The notes under the pieces: model-generated
Told to the model about the DNA's origin: nothing
The model's input: only the letters and a program-made list of their open reading frames with translations
Databases searched by the model: none
Origin: an uncultured Collinsella sp.
Lineage (GTDB): Bacteria > Actinomycetota > Coriobacteriia > Coriobacteriales > Coriobacteriaceae
Reading direction: 5' to 3'
DNA length: 10,518 nucleotides
Assembly (NCBI GenBank): GCA_902463875.1
Contig: CABQHR010000046.1
Location: 1-10,518, forward strand
Program-made: the position numbers and the translations under genes
Part shown: positions 1 through 5,644 of the stretch, in pieces
Layout: each line of letters opens with the position of its first letter
How positions within the stretch are numbered: position 1 is the stretch's first letter

Positions 1-53
1 TTTTAGTGCCAAAAAATTCACTGCTCCCATCAGAACTCGGTAAAGAAACCCGC

Positions 54-85
54 AGGAGGTGATACGATTTATCATGTTTCTGTAA
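54..85 (+). promoter_or_regulatory. Perfect Shine-Dalgarno stretch with a three-codon ORF in the pit leader
   Basis: Positions 54-63 read AGGAGGTGAT, a ten-base match to the complement of the 16S rRNA 3' end. The next ATG is at 74 and is followed at once by TTT, CTG and TAA (77-85), giving an M-F-L minigene in the same frame as the permease that starts at 116. The gap from AGGAGG to this ATG is 14 bases, longer than usual. The permease start itself has only a weak GAGAAAG (102-108). This may be a ribosome standby site, a leader minigene or chance; its role is inferred only. Confidence 0.3.
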
Positions 86-115
86 CGTGCCTGCAAACTT
101 CGAGAAAGCCCATAT

Positions 116-1165
116 ATGGACGTAACGTTCTCAACCTTCCTCGGCCAACTTGTGTCGAACCCAGTCCTTGCCGTCACCGTGATCCTCGCGCTCGGCGCCA
201 TCTTCGTCAATGGATGGACCGACGCACCCAACGCCATCGCGACCTGCGTCACTACGCGTTGCATGCCCGCCCGCGCCGCCATTCTCATGAGTGCCGCATT
301 CAACTTCTTGGGCGTGCTCATCATGACGCACTTTAACGCGAGCGTCGCCAACACCATCTCCCATATTGTCGACTTTGGCGGAAACAGCACCATGGCGCTC
401 GCCTGTCTGTGCGCGGCGCTGTTCTCCATCGTCGTCTACGGCGCCACAGCGTCGCGTTTTGGCATCCCCACCTCGCAAAGCCACAGCCTTATCGCCGGCC
501 TGACCGGTGCCGCCATCGCCCTCGGCGGTGCGAGCAGCGTCAACGTCCACGAGTGGATGAAGGTCATCTACGGCCTGGCGCTCTCCATCGGTCTGGGCTT
601 TGTCATGGGCTGGGTCCTGTGCAAGCTCGTCTCGATTCTTTTCGCCGCCGCCAACAGGCGACGTGCCAATGTCTTCTTTAAATACGCTCAGATCGCGAGC
701 GCTGCGGCCATGAGCTTTATGCACGGCGCGCAGGATGGACAGAAGTTCATCGGCGTGCTCTTTTTAGGCGTGGCCTTTGCCAGCGGCCAGACGAGCGTCG
801 GCGATGCCGGCATCCCCATCTGGATTATGCTGCTATGCTCGGCCACCATGGGCATCGGCACCAGCGTGGGCGGCGAGCGCATCATCAAGTCCGTTGGCCA
901 GAGCATGGTCAAGCTCGAAAAGTACCAGGGCTTCTCCGCCGACCTGGCGGGCGCCGCGAACCTGCTGCTTGCCACCCTTACCGGCATCCCCGTGTCCTCC
1001 ACGCACATCAAGACCTGCGCCATCATGGGCGTCGGTGCCGTCAAACGCCTCTCGGCCATCAACTTCGGCGTCGTCAAGGACATGATGTTCACCTGGTTCT
1101 TCACCTTCCCCGCCTGCGGACTCATCAGCTTTGTCATGGCCAAGCTGTTCATGATGTTCATCTAA
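116..1165 (+). CDS. pit: Inorganic phosphate transporter, Pit family
   Basis: This is a 349-residue integral membrane protein of the PiT family, which imports phosphate, usually as a metal-phosphate complex driven by the cation gradient. The N-terminal signature NGWTDAPNAIAT (residues 32-43) corresponds to the family's G-x-(N/T)-D-x-x-N-A motif. GIPTSQSHSLIAGLTG (116-131) and its internal duplicate GIPVSSTHIKTCAIMGVG (290-307) are the two inverted-repeat phosphate-site motifs, and MSFMHGAQDGQKF (199-211) is also typical. Many hydrophobic segments run along the whole length. It is shorter than the roughly 500-residue E. coli PitA and lacks a large central loop, which is common in Gram-positive members. 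ATG 116 is the first in-frame start after the stop at 83-85. The next gene, 67 bases downstream, is its DUF47 partner, so the two very likely form an operon. The family call is secure; the substrate follows from the family. Confidence 0.94.
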   Translation: MDVTFSTFLGQLVSNPVLAVTVILALGAIFVNGWTDAPNAIATCVTTRCMPARAAILMSAAFNFLGVLIMTHFNASVANTISHIVDFGGNSTMALACLCAALFSIVVYGATASRFGIPTSQSHSLIAGLTGAAIALGGASSVNVHEWMKVIYGLALSIGLGFVMGWVLCKLVSILFAAANRRRANVFFKYAQIASAAAMSFMHGAQDGQKFIGVLFLGVAFASGQTSVGDAGIPIWIMLLCSATMGIGTSVGGERIIKSVGQSMVKLEKYQGFSADLAGAANLLLATLTGIPVSSTHIKTCAIMGVGAVKRLSAINFGVVKDMMFTWFFTFPACGLISFVMAKLFMMFI

Positions 1166-1232
1166 TCAAACCGAACGTCCATCCGGACCGTAACACCTCA
1201 CCCACCCGTCTTCGCCTCGAAAGGACCCACTC

Positions 1233-1856
1233 ATGGCAAAGAAACCCGATTCGTTCTACTTTGACAACTACGTCGCCTGCGCCGACCTCGCCGTCCAGGC
1301 CGCCGAGCTGCTTACCAAGATTTTCGAGAACTTCGATCCCGCAAAGATTCACGATATGCTCGACAAGATGCATGCGATCGAGCATGCGGCCGACAAGAAG
1401 CACCATGAGCTTGAGGACGCCCTGCTCACCGCCTTTATCACCCCGCTTGAGCGCGAGGATCTGGACCTGATGAGCTGCTCGCTCGACACCGTGCTCGACC
1501 GCATCGAGGGCGTCGTGCAGCGCGTCTACTTCACCAACATCCAGAGCATCCATCCCGATGCCATCGTGATCGCCCACAAGGTGACCGACGCCTGCCGCGC
1601 CATGAAAGACCTGATGGTCGAGCTGCCTAACTACCGCAAGTCCAAAACGCTGCGCGAGCTCGTCATCCAGATCAACACCATCGAGTCCGAGGCCGACGAG
1701 CTCTATATCAACGCCATGCGTAACCTGCACGTTAACGGCAAGGACCCGCTCGAGGTCATCGCTTGGCGTGACGTGTACGCCTTCCTGGAGTACTGCGCCG
1801 ACTGCTGCGAGAATGTGGCCGATGTCGTGGATTCGATTGTCATGAAGAACAGTTAA
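1233..1856 (+). CDS. DUF47 / PhoU-like Pit accessory protein
   Basis: This 207-residue helical protein belongs to the DUF47 (TIGR00153) family, PhoU-like cytoplasmic proteins that are almost always encoded next to Pit permeases and are thought to regulate them. Visible family features are HAIEHAADKKHHE (residues 47-59), TPLEREDLDLMSCSLDTVLDRIEG (70-93) with the conserved R-E-D and D-x-x-D positions, ESEADELY near residue 150, and a C-terminal Y-x-F-L-E-Y-C-A-D-x-C-E-N-V-A-D-V-V-D helix. Length matches the family. The start is set by GAAAGGA at 1219-1225, seven bases before ATG 1233. It directly follows pit on the same strand. No transmembrane segment is seen, so it should act at the inner face of the membrane. 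The biochemical role in this family is poorly defined; calling it a Pit modulator is inference from context. Confidence 0.92.
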   Translation: MAKKPDSFYFDNYVACADLAVQAAELLTKIFENFDPAKIHDMLDKMHAIEHAADKKHHELEDALLTAFITPLEREDLDLMSCSLDTVLDRIEGVVQRVYFTNIQSIHPDAIVIAHKVTDACRAMKDLMVELPNYRKSKTLRELVIQINTIESEADELYINAMRNLHVNGKDPLEVIAWRDVYAFLEYCADCCENVADVVDSIVMKNS

Positions 1857-1861
1857 TTGGG

Positions 1862-1969
1862 GGTACGTGTCCCGGCGGCGAAGGGCCGGCCACGGTTTGC
1901 TTTCTCACTCCGGCTGCTTTGCAGAGTCGTTCGAAAGTAAACCGTGGCCGGCCCTTCGCCTTACGTACC
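1862..1969. repeat. Long inverted repeat (28-bp stem plus outer 7-bp stem)
   Basis: A 22-base arm at 1877-1898 is perfectly complementary to 1939-1960. With one G-T pair and five more bases the stem reaches 28 bp (1877-1904 with 1933-1960). After an asymmetric interruption of 8 versus 2 bases, an outer 7-bp stem GGTACGT/ACGTACC (1862-1868 with 1963-1969) continues it. The 28-base loop contains a small CTGC-TTT-GCAG hairpin (1914-1924). It begins five bases after the DUF47 stop codon. No T-run follows on either strand, so it is not a classic intrinsic terminator, although so stable an RNA hairpin would protect or end the pit transcript. It could be a dispersed palindromic intergenic element. 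Confidence 0.9.
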
Positions 1970-2000
1970 ACCATTGGGAACTTTGGCTGATAGATTTAGC

Positions 2001-2128
2001 GCAATGGGGGTTTGGCTGAAGGGACCTTTGGTATCCGTTCGGACACTTTGGCCCTTGATGAGCGTTTGGCTGATTGCTGCTTTGGGTACTCTTTGGGTTA
2101 CTTTTGGTTTGTTTGATTTTTAATTTTA
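2001..2128. repeat. Tandem repeat, copy 1 (130-bp period)
   Basis: This is the first of two direct repeats with an exact 130-base offset, the second being 2131-2258. Over 128 aligned bases I count four differences, at 2034, 2071, 2074 and 2105. The + strand is rich in G and T, and the word TTTGG recurs inside the unit, for example at 2011, 2027, 2047, 2065, 2081 and 2092. The related TTTGGCTGA also occurs just before the unit, at 1982-1990. Function is unknown. Confidence 0.93.
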
Positions 2129-2130
2129 AC

Positions 2131-2258
2131 GCAATGGGGGTTTGGCTGAAGGGACCTTTGGTACCCGTTCGGACACTTTGGCCCTTGATGAGCGTTTGGC
2201 CGACTGCTGCTTTGGGTACTCTTTGGGTTACTTTGGGTTTGTTTGATTTTTAATTTTA
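2131..2258. repeat. Tandem repeat, copy 2 (130-bp period), ending at the nitroreductase ribosome-binding site
   Basis: This is the second copy of the 130-base unit, about 97% identical to copy 1. Identity ends where copy 1 continues with ACGCAATGG and copy 2 continues with GGAGGGCTTGT and the start codon of the next gene. The unit therefore forms the whole immediate leader of the nitroreductase gene, duplicated once upstream. Any promoter or leader signal in the unit would be present twice; I could not identify a convincing -35/-10 pair. Confidence 0.93.
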
Positions 2259-2269
2259 GGAGGGCTTGT

Positions 2270-2800
2270 ATGTCTTATTTGGATCTGGCTCGTGGTCGGT
2301 ATTCTTGTCGTTCTTTTGAGGACCGTCCTGTTGAGCAGTCGGTAGTGGATGCCATTGTTGAGGCGGGGCGGATTGCTCCTTCTGCTTGTAATAATCATCC
2401 AGCCCGTGTGATGGTGCTGGATACGCCTGAGCTGTTGGAGAAGGCTGCTGCTTGTCAGCCTCGGTTTGCTCGTGATGGGTCTATCTTTGGAGCTCCGCTT
2501 GTCTTCCTTATTTGCAGCGTTACCGATGATGCTTGGGTGCGCCCGTATGACCAGATGAATTCCAGTGAAATCGATACGTCCATCGTGTGCGACCAGATGA
2601 TGATGGAGGCCACCGAGCAGGGCCTGGGAACGTGCTGGGTATGCCATTTTAAGCCTGAGGTGGCGCAGGAGCAGTTCAATCTGCCCAAGGGCGTCTATCC
2701 CTATCACATGCTCGTCTGTGGCTATCCCGCCGACCACATCGCCGATCCCGAGCATCGCGAGGCCCGCACTATTCCCCTCTCCAACTTCCTCCTCAAGTAG
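2270..2800 (+). CDS. Nitroreductase family protein (FMN-dependent oxidoreductase)
   Basis: The 176-residue product is a small member of the nitroreductase superfamily, cytoplasmic FMN flavoproteins that use NAD(P)H to reduce nitro compounds, quinones or other acceptors. The FMN-contact elements are visible: R-Y-S-C-R-S-F (residues 10-16), A-P-S-A-C-N-N-H-P (36-44) and G-L-G-T-C-W (118-123). The start is ATG 2270, because AGGAGGG at 2258-2264 lies five bases before it; a longer reading from 2243 would swallow that site. The gene is monocistronic, between the tandem repeats and a terminator. Codon use is oddly split: by hand count 49 of the first 88 codons after the start end in T and about 9 in C, while in the remaining 87 about 16 end in T and about 39 in C. 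The physiological substrate cannot be told from the sequence. Confidence 0.9.
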   Translation: MSYLDLARGRYSCRSFEDRPVEQSVVDAIVEAGRIAPSACNNHPARVMVLDTPELLEKAAACQPRFARDGSIFGAPLVFLICSVTDDAWVRPYDQMNSSEIDTSIVCDQMMMEATEQGLGTCWVCHFKPEVAQEQFNLPKGVYPYHMLVCGYPADHIADPEHREARTIPLSNFLLK

Positions 2801-2843
2801 TTTTTAGACATACCTTAAAATCTACCTTTTACCACGCGCCCTT

Positions 2844-2887
2844 CGCCGAGTTCTGTCCTATCGCATGCAGAGCTCGGCGTTTTGTTT
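2844..2887 (+). terminator. Intrinsic terminator of the nitroreductase gene
   Basis: CGCCGAGTTCTG (2844-2855) pairs with CAGAGCTCGGCG (2868-2879) to give a 12-bp stem with one G-T pair and a 12-base loop, followed by TTTTGTTT (2880-2887). It lies 43 bases after the stop codon, in the gap between convergent genes. Confidence 0.9.
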
Positions 2888-2907
2888 CCCAACCCGTATA
2901 CAGCCAC

Positions 2908-2939
2908 AAAAGAGGAGCCCGCAGGTGCGAGCTCCTCTT
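2908..2939 (-). terminator. Intrinsic terminator of the divIVA operon
   Basis: Read on the - strand, AAGAGGAGC (2939-2931) and GCTCCTCTT (2918-2910) form a 9-bp stem around a 12-base loop, and the right arm runs into TTTT at 2911-2908. It stands 26 bases beyond the divIVA stop codon and faces the terminator at 2844-2887, so the two convergent transcription units are separately ended. Confidence 0.88.
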
Positions 2940-2965
2940 AAGGACACTAGATTGTAGCTCTGATG

Positions 2966-3640
2966 CTAGTCCAGGTCGTCGGCGGCAAAGTTGTCGATCG
3001 GGGCGAAGGGATCGGCCACGGGGACAACCGGGTCAGCGACGGGCAGCGGCTCGGCGGGAACAGTCACCGCAGGAGAAGCGGCAGAACCGACCGGCGTGGA
3101 GGCCATGAGGTCGGCCGGGAAGGAGTTCTGGGCATCGTCCATGAAGTGCTGGATGAGCTTGAGGTACTCGGCCTTGAACTCCTCGCGGGAAGCCTTGAGA
3201 CGATCGATTTCCTCGAGCTCGGCCTGCTTCTCGGTCAGAGCCTGGCGGATAACCTCGCGGGCCTTAGCGTCAGCCTCGTTGCGGATACGCTCAGCGTTCT
3301 CGTTGGCATCGTTGACGATGGTCTCAGCGGTCTGCTGGGCAGCGATCAGGGCAGCGGAAATCTGGCGCTCCTGAGCGGAGAAGTCAGGGGCGGGAGCAGC
3401 CACGGGGGCGGCAGGAACGGCTTGGGCGGTGGCATCCTGAGCCTGGGCAAGCTGAGCCTGCGCATCGGCAAGCTGCTGCTCGGTAGCAGTCAGGCGGCCC
3501 TTAAGGTCGACGATCTTAGCGAGCATAGCGTCAACCTCGGAGGACAGCGTCTCCAAGAAGACGTCGACCTCGGCGGGATCGTAGCCACGCTTGGCCTCAG
3601 AGAAAGTCTGAGCCTGGATGTCTGCAGGGGTAATAGCCAT
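2966..3640 (-). CDS. divIVA: DivIVA domain protein
   Basis: The 224-residue product starts with the DivIVA domain: M-A-I-T-P-A-D-I-Q-A-Q-T-F followed by K-R-G-Y-D-P-A-E-V-D-V-F-L (residues 1-29), the membrane-curvature-binding part. A first coiled coil follows to about residue 70, then an Ala/Pro linker (about 72-88) and a second long coiled coil to about 170. The C-terminal tail is disordered-looking, with repeated V-A-D-P motifs and an acidic end. DivIVA proteins assemble at poles and septa; in actinobacteria (Wag31) they direct polar growth and recruit division or wall-synthesis partners. AAGGAG on the - strand (3653-3648) is seven bases before the ATG. It is the last gene of the sepF-yggT-divIVA run and is closed by a terminator. 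ylmH, often found just before divIVA, is absent: only 61 bases separate yggT and divIVA. Confidence 0.93.
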   Translation of the reverse strand: MAITPADIQAQTFSEAKRGYDPAEVDVFLETLSSEVDAMLAKIVDLKGRLTATEQQLADAQAQLAQAQDATAQAVPAAPVAAPAPDFSAQERQISAALIAAQQTAETIVNDANENAERIRNEADAKAREVIRQALTEKQAELEEIDRLKASREEFKAEYLKLIQHFMDDAQNSFPADLMASTPVGSAASPAVTVPAEPLPVADPVVPVADPFAPIDNFAADDLD

Positions 3641-3701
3641 AACAAGTCTCCTTTTTCATCGCCTCGGCGCTACACGCCCGACGTAAGTTACTAAGTCAGT
3701 T

Positions 3702-3983
3702 CTATACGAGTATACCTATAAGAAGCTGCAGAACCAGCCTCTGCACCAACTGCAACGCAATAATCGCAACGACCGGCGAAAAATCGATACCGCCCATCGG
3801 CGGGATGAAACGACGGAACAGGTTGAGCCACGGACCGCACACGCTATCGAGCACCGCAGCAATATCCTGAAGCAAACCACCCTGCTTCATGGGAATCCAC
3901 GTCATAAAGCAGTAGACGACAATGAGCGTGGAATAGAAGTTGAACAGCGTGTTGACCAGCTGGACGATAGTGTAGATGTTGAT
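3702..3983 (-). CDS. yggT: YggT family membrane protein (YlmG), apparent ATC start
   Basis: This small integral membrane protein of the YggT/YlmG family has 93 residues from the proposed start. A first hydrophobic segment (about residues 5-27) is followed by T-W-I-P-M-K, a loop with F-R-R-F-I-P-P-M-G-G-I-D-F-S-P (the family hallmark) and a second membrane segment to the C-terminus. The only ATG in frame (3905) would delete the first membrane helix. Upstream to the sepF stop codon the frame has no ATG, GTG or TTG. AGGAG at 3994-3990 lies six bases before an ATC codon (3983-3981), so initiation at ATC is the best reading, with ATT 3989 less well spaced. The gene lies between sepF and divIVA, as in the ylm cluster of Gram-positives, where YlmG is linked to division and membrane organisation. 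The family is certain; the start is inferred. Confidence 0.85.
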   Translation of the reverse strand: MNIYTIVQLVNTLFNFYSTLIVVYCFMTWIPMKQGGLLQDIAAVLDSVCGPWLNLFRRFIPPMGGIDFSPVVAIIALQLVQRLVLQLLIGILV

Positions 3984-3989
3984 GGGAAT

Positions 3990-3994
3990 CTCCT
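3990..3994 (-). promoter_or_regulatory. Ribosome-binding site that argues for an ATC start of yggT
   Basis: On the - strand AGGAG (3994-3990), inside GACGAGGAG, sits 10 bases after the sepF stop codon. Six bases separate it from the ATC at 3983. No canonical start codon lies within reach in the yggT frame. Confidence 0.6.
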
Positions 3995-4004
3995 CGTCTT
4001 GTCT

Positions 4005-4727
4005 TTACTTAAGGTAGCCGTCGGCACGAAGCTTCTTGAGATCGGAATCTTTGACCTCGCAGCCGGCGGGCAGCACCATGAACACGCGGTCGCCCACCTC
4101 CTTGACCGTGGCACCCAGACCGCAGGCAAAGCCGTAAGAGAAGTCCAAGACGCGCTTGGCAACTTCGGTGCGTACGCCCACAAAAATCAGTGCGACAGGC
4201 TGCTTGGTGCGAACGCGGCGCACTACGGTCTCCACGTCGTCATAGCTCTCGGGGCGCAGGACATAGGCCGGCAGCTGCGGCGTGGCGTTGATGATATTGC
4301 TCGCATAGGCCGAGGCATCGCTCGGTGCAGGCGCGGGCGCAGCGGCGGCACGGGCGCGGGTGTTCTCGGCGTAGCTCGACGGCGTGTCATAGGCACCAGG
4401 ACGATAACCGCTCGCAACGCTGTCCTGCGAGCGCGAAGGCGGGTTATACGTCGTGGCATGACGGGAGTCATCGCCGACAAGCTGACCGGAGCGCGTATAC
4501 ACGGCAACCGACTCAGCTTCACCGCGGCGCGTCTGGCCAAGCAGGCCGTTGCTCGGCTCGTCTTGGGTGTAGAAGCCCTCGCCCGAAGCACCGCTGTAGC
4601 CGTTGCCCTGATAACTATCGTCATAGCCGTCATCGTAGCCGTAGTCGTCGTCCTGGCCATAACCCTGGTCGTAACCCTGCTGGCCGCCCAGGTGCATCTT
4701 ATTTTTAATCTCGTCAAGGAAGCCCAT
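4005..4727 (-). CDS. sepF: Cell division protein SepF
   Basis: SepF (240 residues) is the FtsZ-binding membrane anchor of the division ring in Gram-positives and actinobacteria. The N-terminal M-G-F-L-D-E-I-K-N-K-M (1-11) is the amphipathic membrane helix. A long low-complexity linker follows, first rich in Gly, Tyr and Asp (about 15-45), later Ala/Pro-rich (about 126-136). The C-terminal SepF core (about 150-225) shows P-E-S-Y-D-D-V (159-165), R-V-L-D-F-S-Y-G-F-A-C-G-L-G-A-T-V (192-208) and V-G-D-R-V-F-M-V-L-P (211-220). The total is longer than the roughly 150-residue Bacillus protein because of the linker, as often seen in actinobacteria. I chose ATG 4727 rather than a start 17 codons upstream because AGAGGA (4740-4735) is seven bases before it and the membrane helix begins there. 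It lies 60 bases downstream of yggS. The stop codon is in the same frame as the following yggT. Confidence 0.93.
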   Translation of the reverse strand: MGFLDEIKNKMHLGGQQGYDQGYGQDDDYGYDDGYDDSYQGNGYSGASGEGFYTQDEPSNGLLGQTRRGEAESVAVYTRSGQLVGDDSRHATTYNPPSRSQDSVASGYRPGAYDTPSSYAENTRARAAAAPAPAPSDASAYASNIINATPQLPAYVLRPESYDDVETVVRRVRTKQPVALIFVGVRTEVAKRVLDFSYGFACGLGATVKEVGDRVFMVLPAGCEVKDSDLKKLRADGYLK

Positions 4728-4787
4728 GGTTGTGTCCTCTCGCGGTTTAGTGCAGGCGCCCCGATAATCAGTGCGCACTTCAGAGCC

Positions 4788-5525
4788 TTATTTTACTGCA
4801 AACTCCGGGCTAAATACTACCCTGCCCAGGCGAACGAGCGTAGAGCCCTCCTCAAGGGCAGGCTCAAAGTCCTCGCTCATGCCGCAGGAAAGCTCAGGCA
4901 GGTTCAGATCGGGATGCGCCGCCTCCAGCTCATCCCTCAGCTCACGAAGCCCCGCAAAGGTGCGGCGTGCCACATCCTTATTCCCCCGGGGCGCCATAGT
5001 CATAAGCCCCTGCACGCAAATTCCCTCAAGCTCCGCAAGCTCACCCGCGGCGGCGCGAATCTCATCGGGCGAAAAGCCTCCCTTCGACTCCTCACCACTC
5101 ACATTGACCTCAATGAGCACACGCTGGGGGCCGGCGAGCTCGCCTGCCTCAATCTTGCGGACAGCACGGCTCGAGATCGCCTGCGCCAGATGCAGCGAAC
5201 CCACCGAGTGAATCAGCTCGGCTGAGCCCAGCACCGCATTGATCTTATTGGTCTGCAGGTTGCCGATCATATCGAAGCGCACCTCGGGCAGCTCCGGATG
5301 CTCCGCCAGACCCGTGAGCTTGCGAACCAGCTCCTGCGGGCGGTTCTCGGCAAAATGGCGATACCCCGTCTGGATGGCGGCAACGGTCTCATCGACACCA
5401 ACGGTCTTGGACACGGCAATGAGGCGCGCGGCGTCGTGGGGGCGGCCCGCGCGATCGAGCGCCGCATAAAAACGTTCCAGAATCTGCTCGCGGCGAGCGC
5501 GCATCAAGTCCAAATAGTTATCCAT
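4788..5525 (-). CDS. yggS: YggS family pyridoxal phosphate homeostasis protein (YlmE)
   Basis: The 245-residue product is a YggS/PROSC/YlmE family PLP-binding protein. It has the alanine-racemase-like TIM-barrel fold but no known enzymatic turnover, and it controls cellular PLP and amino-acid balance. The PLP lysine is K40 in L-I-A-V-S-K-T. Other family blocks are H-F-A-E-N-R-P-Q-E (57-65), F-D-M-I-G-N-L-Q-T-N-K (84-94), V-N-V-S-G-E-E-S-K-G-G-F, G-L-M-T-M-A-P, and the phosphate-binding end S-C-G-M-S-E-D-F-E followed by G-S-T-L-V-R-L-G. Length is normal. The start is ATG 5525, with GGAGGC (5539-5534) eight bases away; a reading from 5609 would cross the upstream hairpin and is unlikely. It heads the yggS-sepF-yggT-divIVA run; a promoter for it should lie between 5526 and about 5575, but I see no strong consensus there. 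Confidence 0.94.
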   Translation of the reverse strand: MDNYLDLMRARREQILERFYAALDRAGRPHDAARLIAVSKTVGVDETVAAIQTGYRHFAENRPQELVRKLTGLAEHPELPEVRFDMIGNLQTNKINAVLGSAELIHSVGSLHLAQAISSRAVRKIEAGELAGPQRVLIEVNVSGEESKGGFSPDEIRAAAGELAELEGICVQGLMTMAPRGNKDVARRTFAGLRELRDELEAAHPDLNLPELSCGMSEDFEPALEEGSTLVRLGRVVFSPEFAVK

Positions 5526-5575
5526 TGCCAATCGCCTCCGCTGACAGCCAAACAAGTAGTCCCATGCTAACGCAA

Positions 5576-5607
5576 GAGCGCGGCCCCGCATGTGCAAGGC
5601 CGCGCTC
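5576..5607 (-). terminator. Strong hairpin between phoU and yggS, possible terminator
   Basis: GAGCGCGGCC (5576-5585) pairs perfectly with GGCCGCGCTC (5598-5607) around a 12-base loop. It lies 37 bases beyond the phoU stop codon. On the - strand it is followed by TTGCGTT, a poor U-tract, so termination may be partial or factor-assisted. It marks the likely end of the pst-phoU transcript before the division genes. Confidence 0.6.
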
Positions 5608-5644
5608 ACTTAGGTATTTACAATCTTTCGACGAACGGGGTCAC

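Noticed and set aside
1-115. Pho box or sigma-70 promoter ahead of pit
   Set aside because: TTCACT at 17-22 and TAAAGA at 41-46 are roughly spaced but match consensus poorly, and no repeated CTGTCAT- or GTTCACC-type element is present.
1862-1975. Standard intrinsic terminator for the pit operon
   Set aside because: The stem is strong but no T-run follows on either strand, so I list it as an inverted repeat rather than a terminator.
2004-2253. Two 39-codon ORFs (2004-2123 and 2134-2253), one per tandem repeat copy, encoding similar hydrophobic peptides
   Set aside because: Neither has a ribosome-binding site, and all four base differences between the copies are nonsynonymous, including two changes to or from proline and one Ile to Thr. 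That is not the pattern of a conserved peptide; the similarity simply reflects the DNA duplication.
1862-2258. CRISPR array or mobile element
   Set aside because: There are only two long direct repeats without spacers and one palindrome, no cas gene or transposase, and no target-site duplication that I can see.
1981-2269. FMN riboswitch or other known riboswitch ahead of the flavoprotein gene
   Set aside because: I could not match the conserved cores of the FMN element or another known class; the tract is G/T-rich with little self-complementarity beyond one small hairpin.
2963-3694. Long + strand ORF opposite divIVA
   Set aside because: It is an antisense shadow of a high-GC gene with a regular Ala/Glu-rich protein; the - strand product has clear DivIVA homology and a good ribosome-binding site.
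3999-5225. 408-codon + strand ORF opposite sepF and yggS
   Set aside because: It spans two recognisable - strand genes and their intergenic gap, has no recognisable motif and shows biased low-complexity residues typical of antisense reading.
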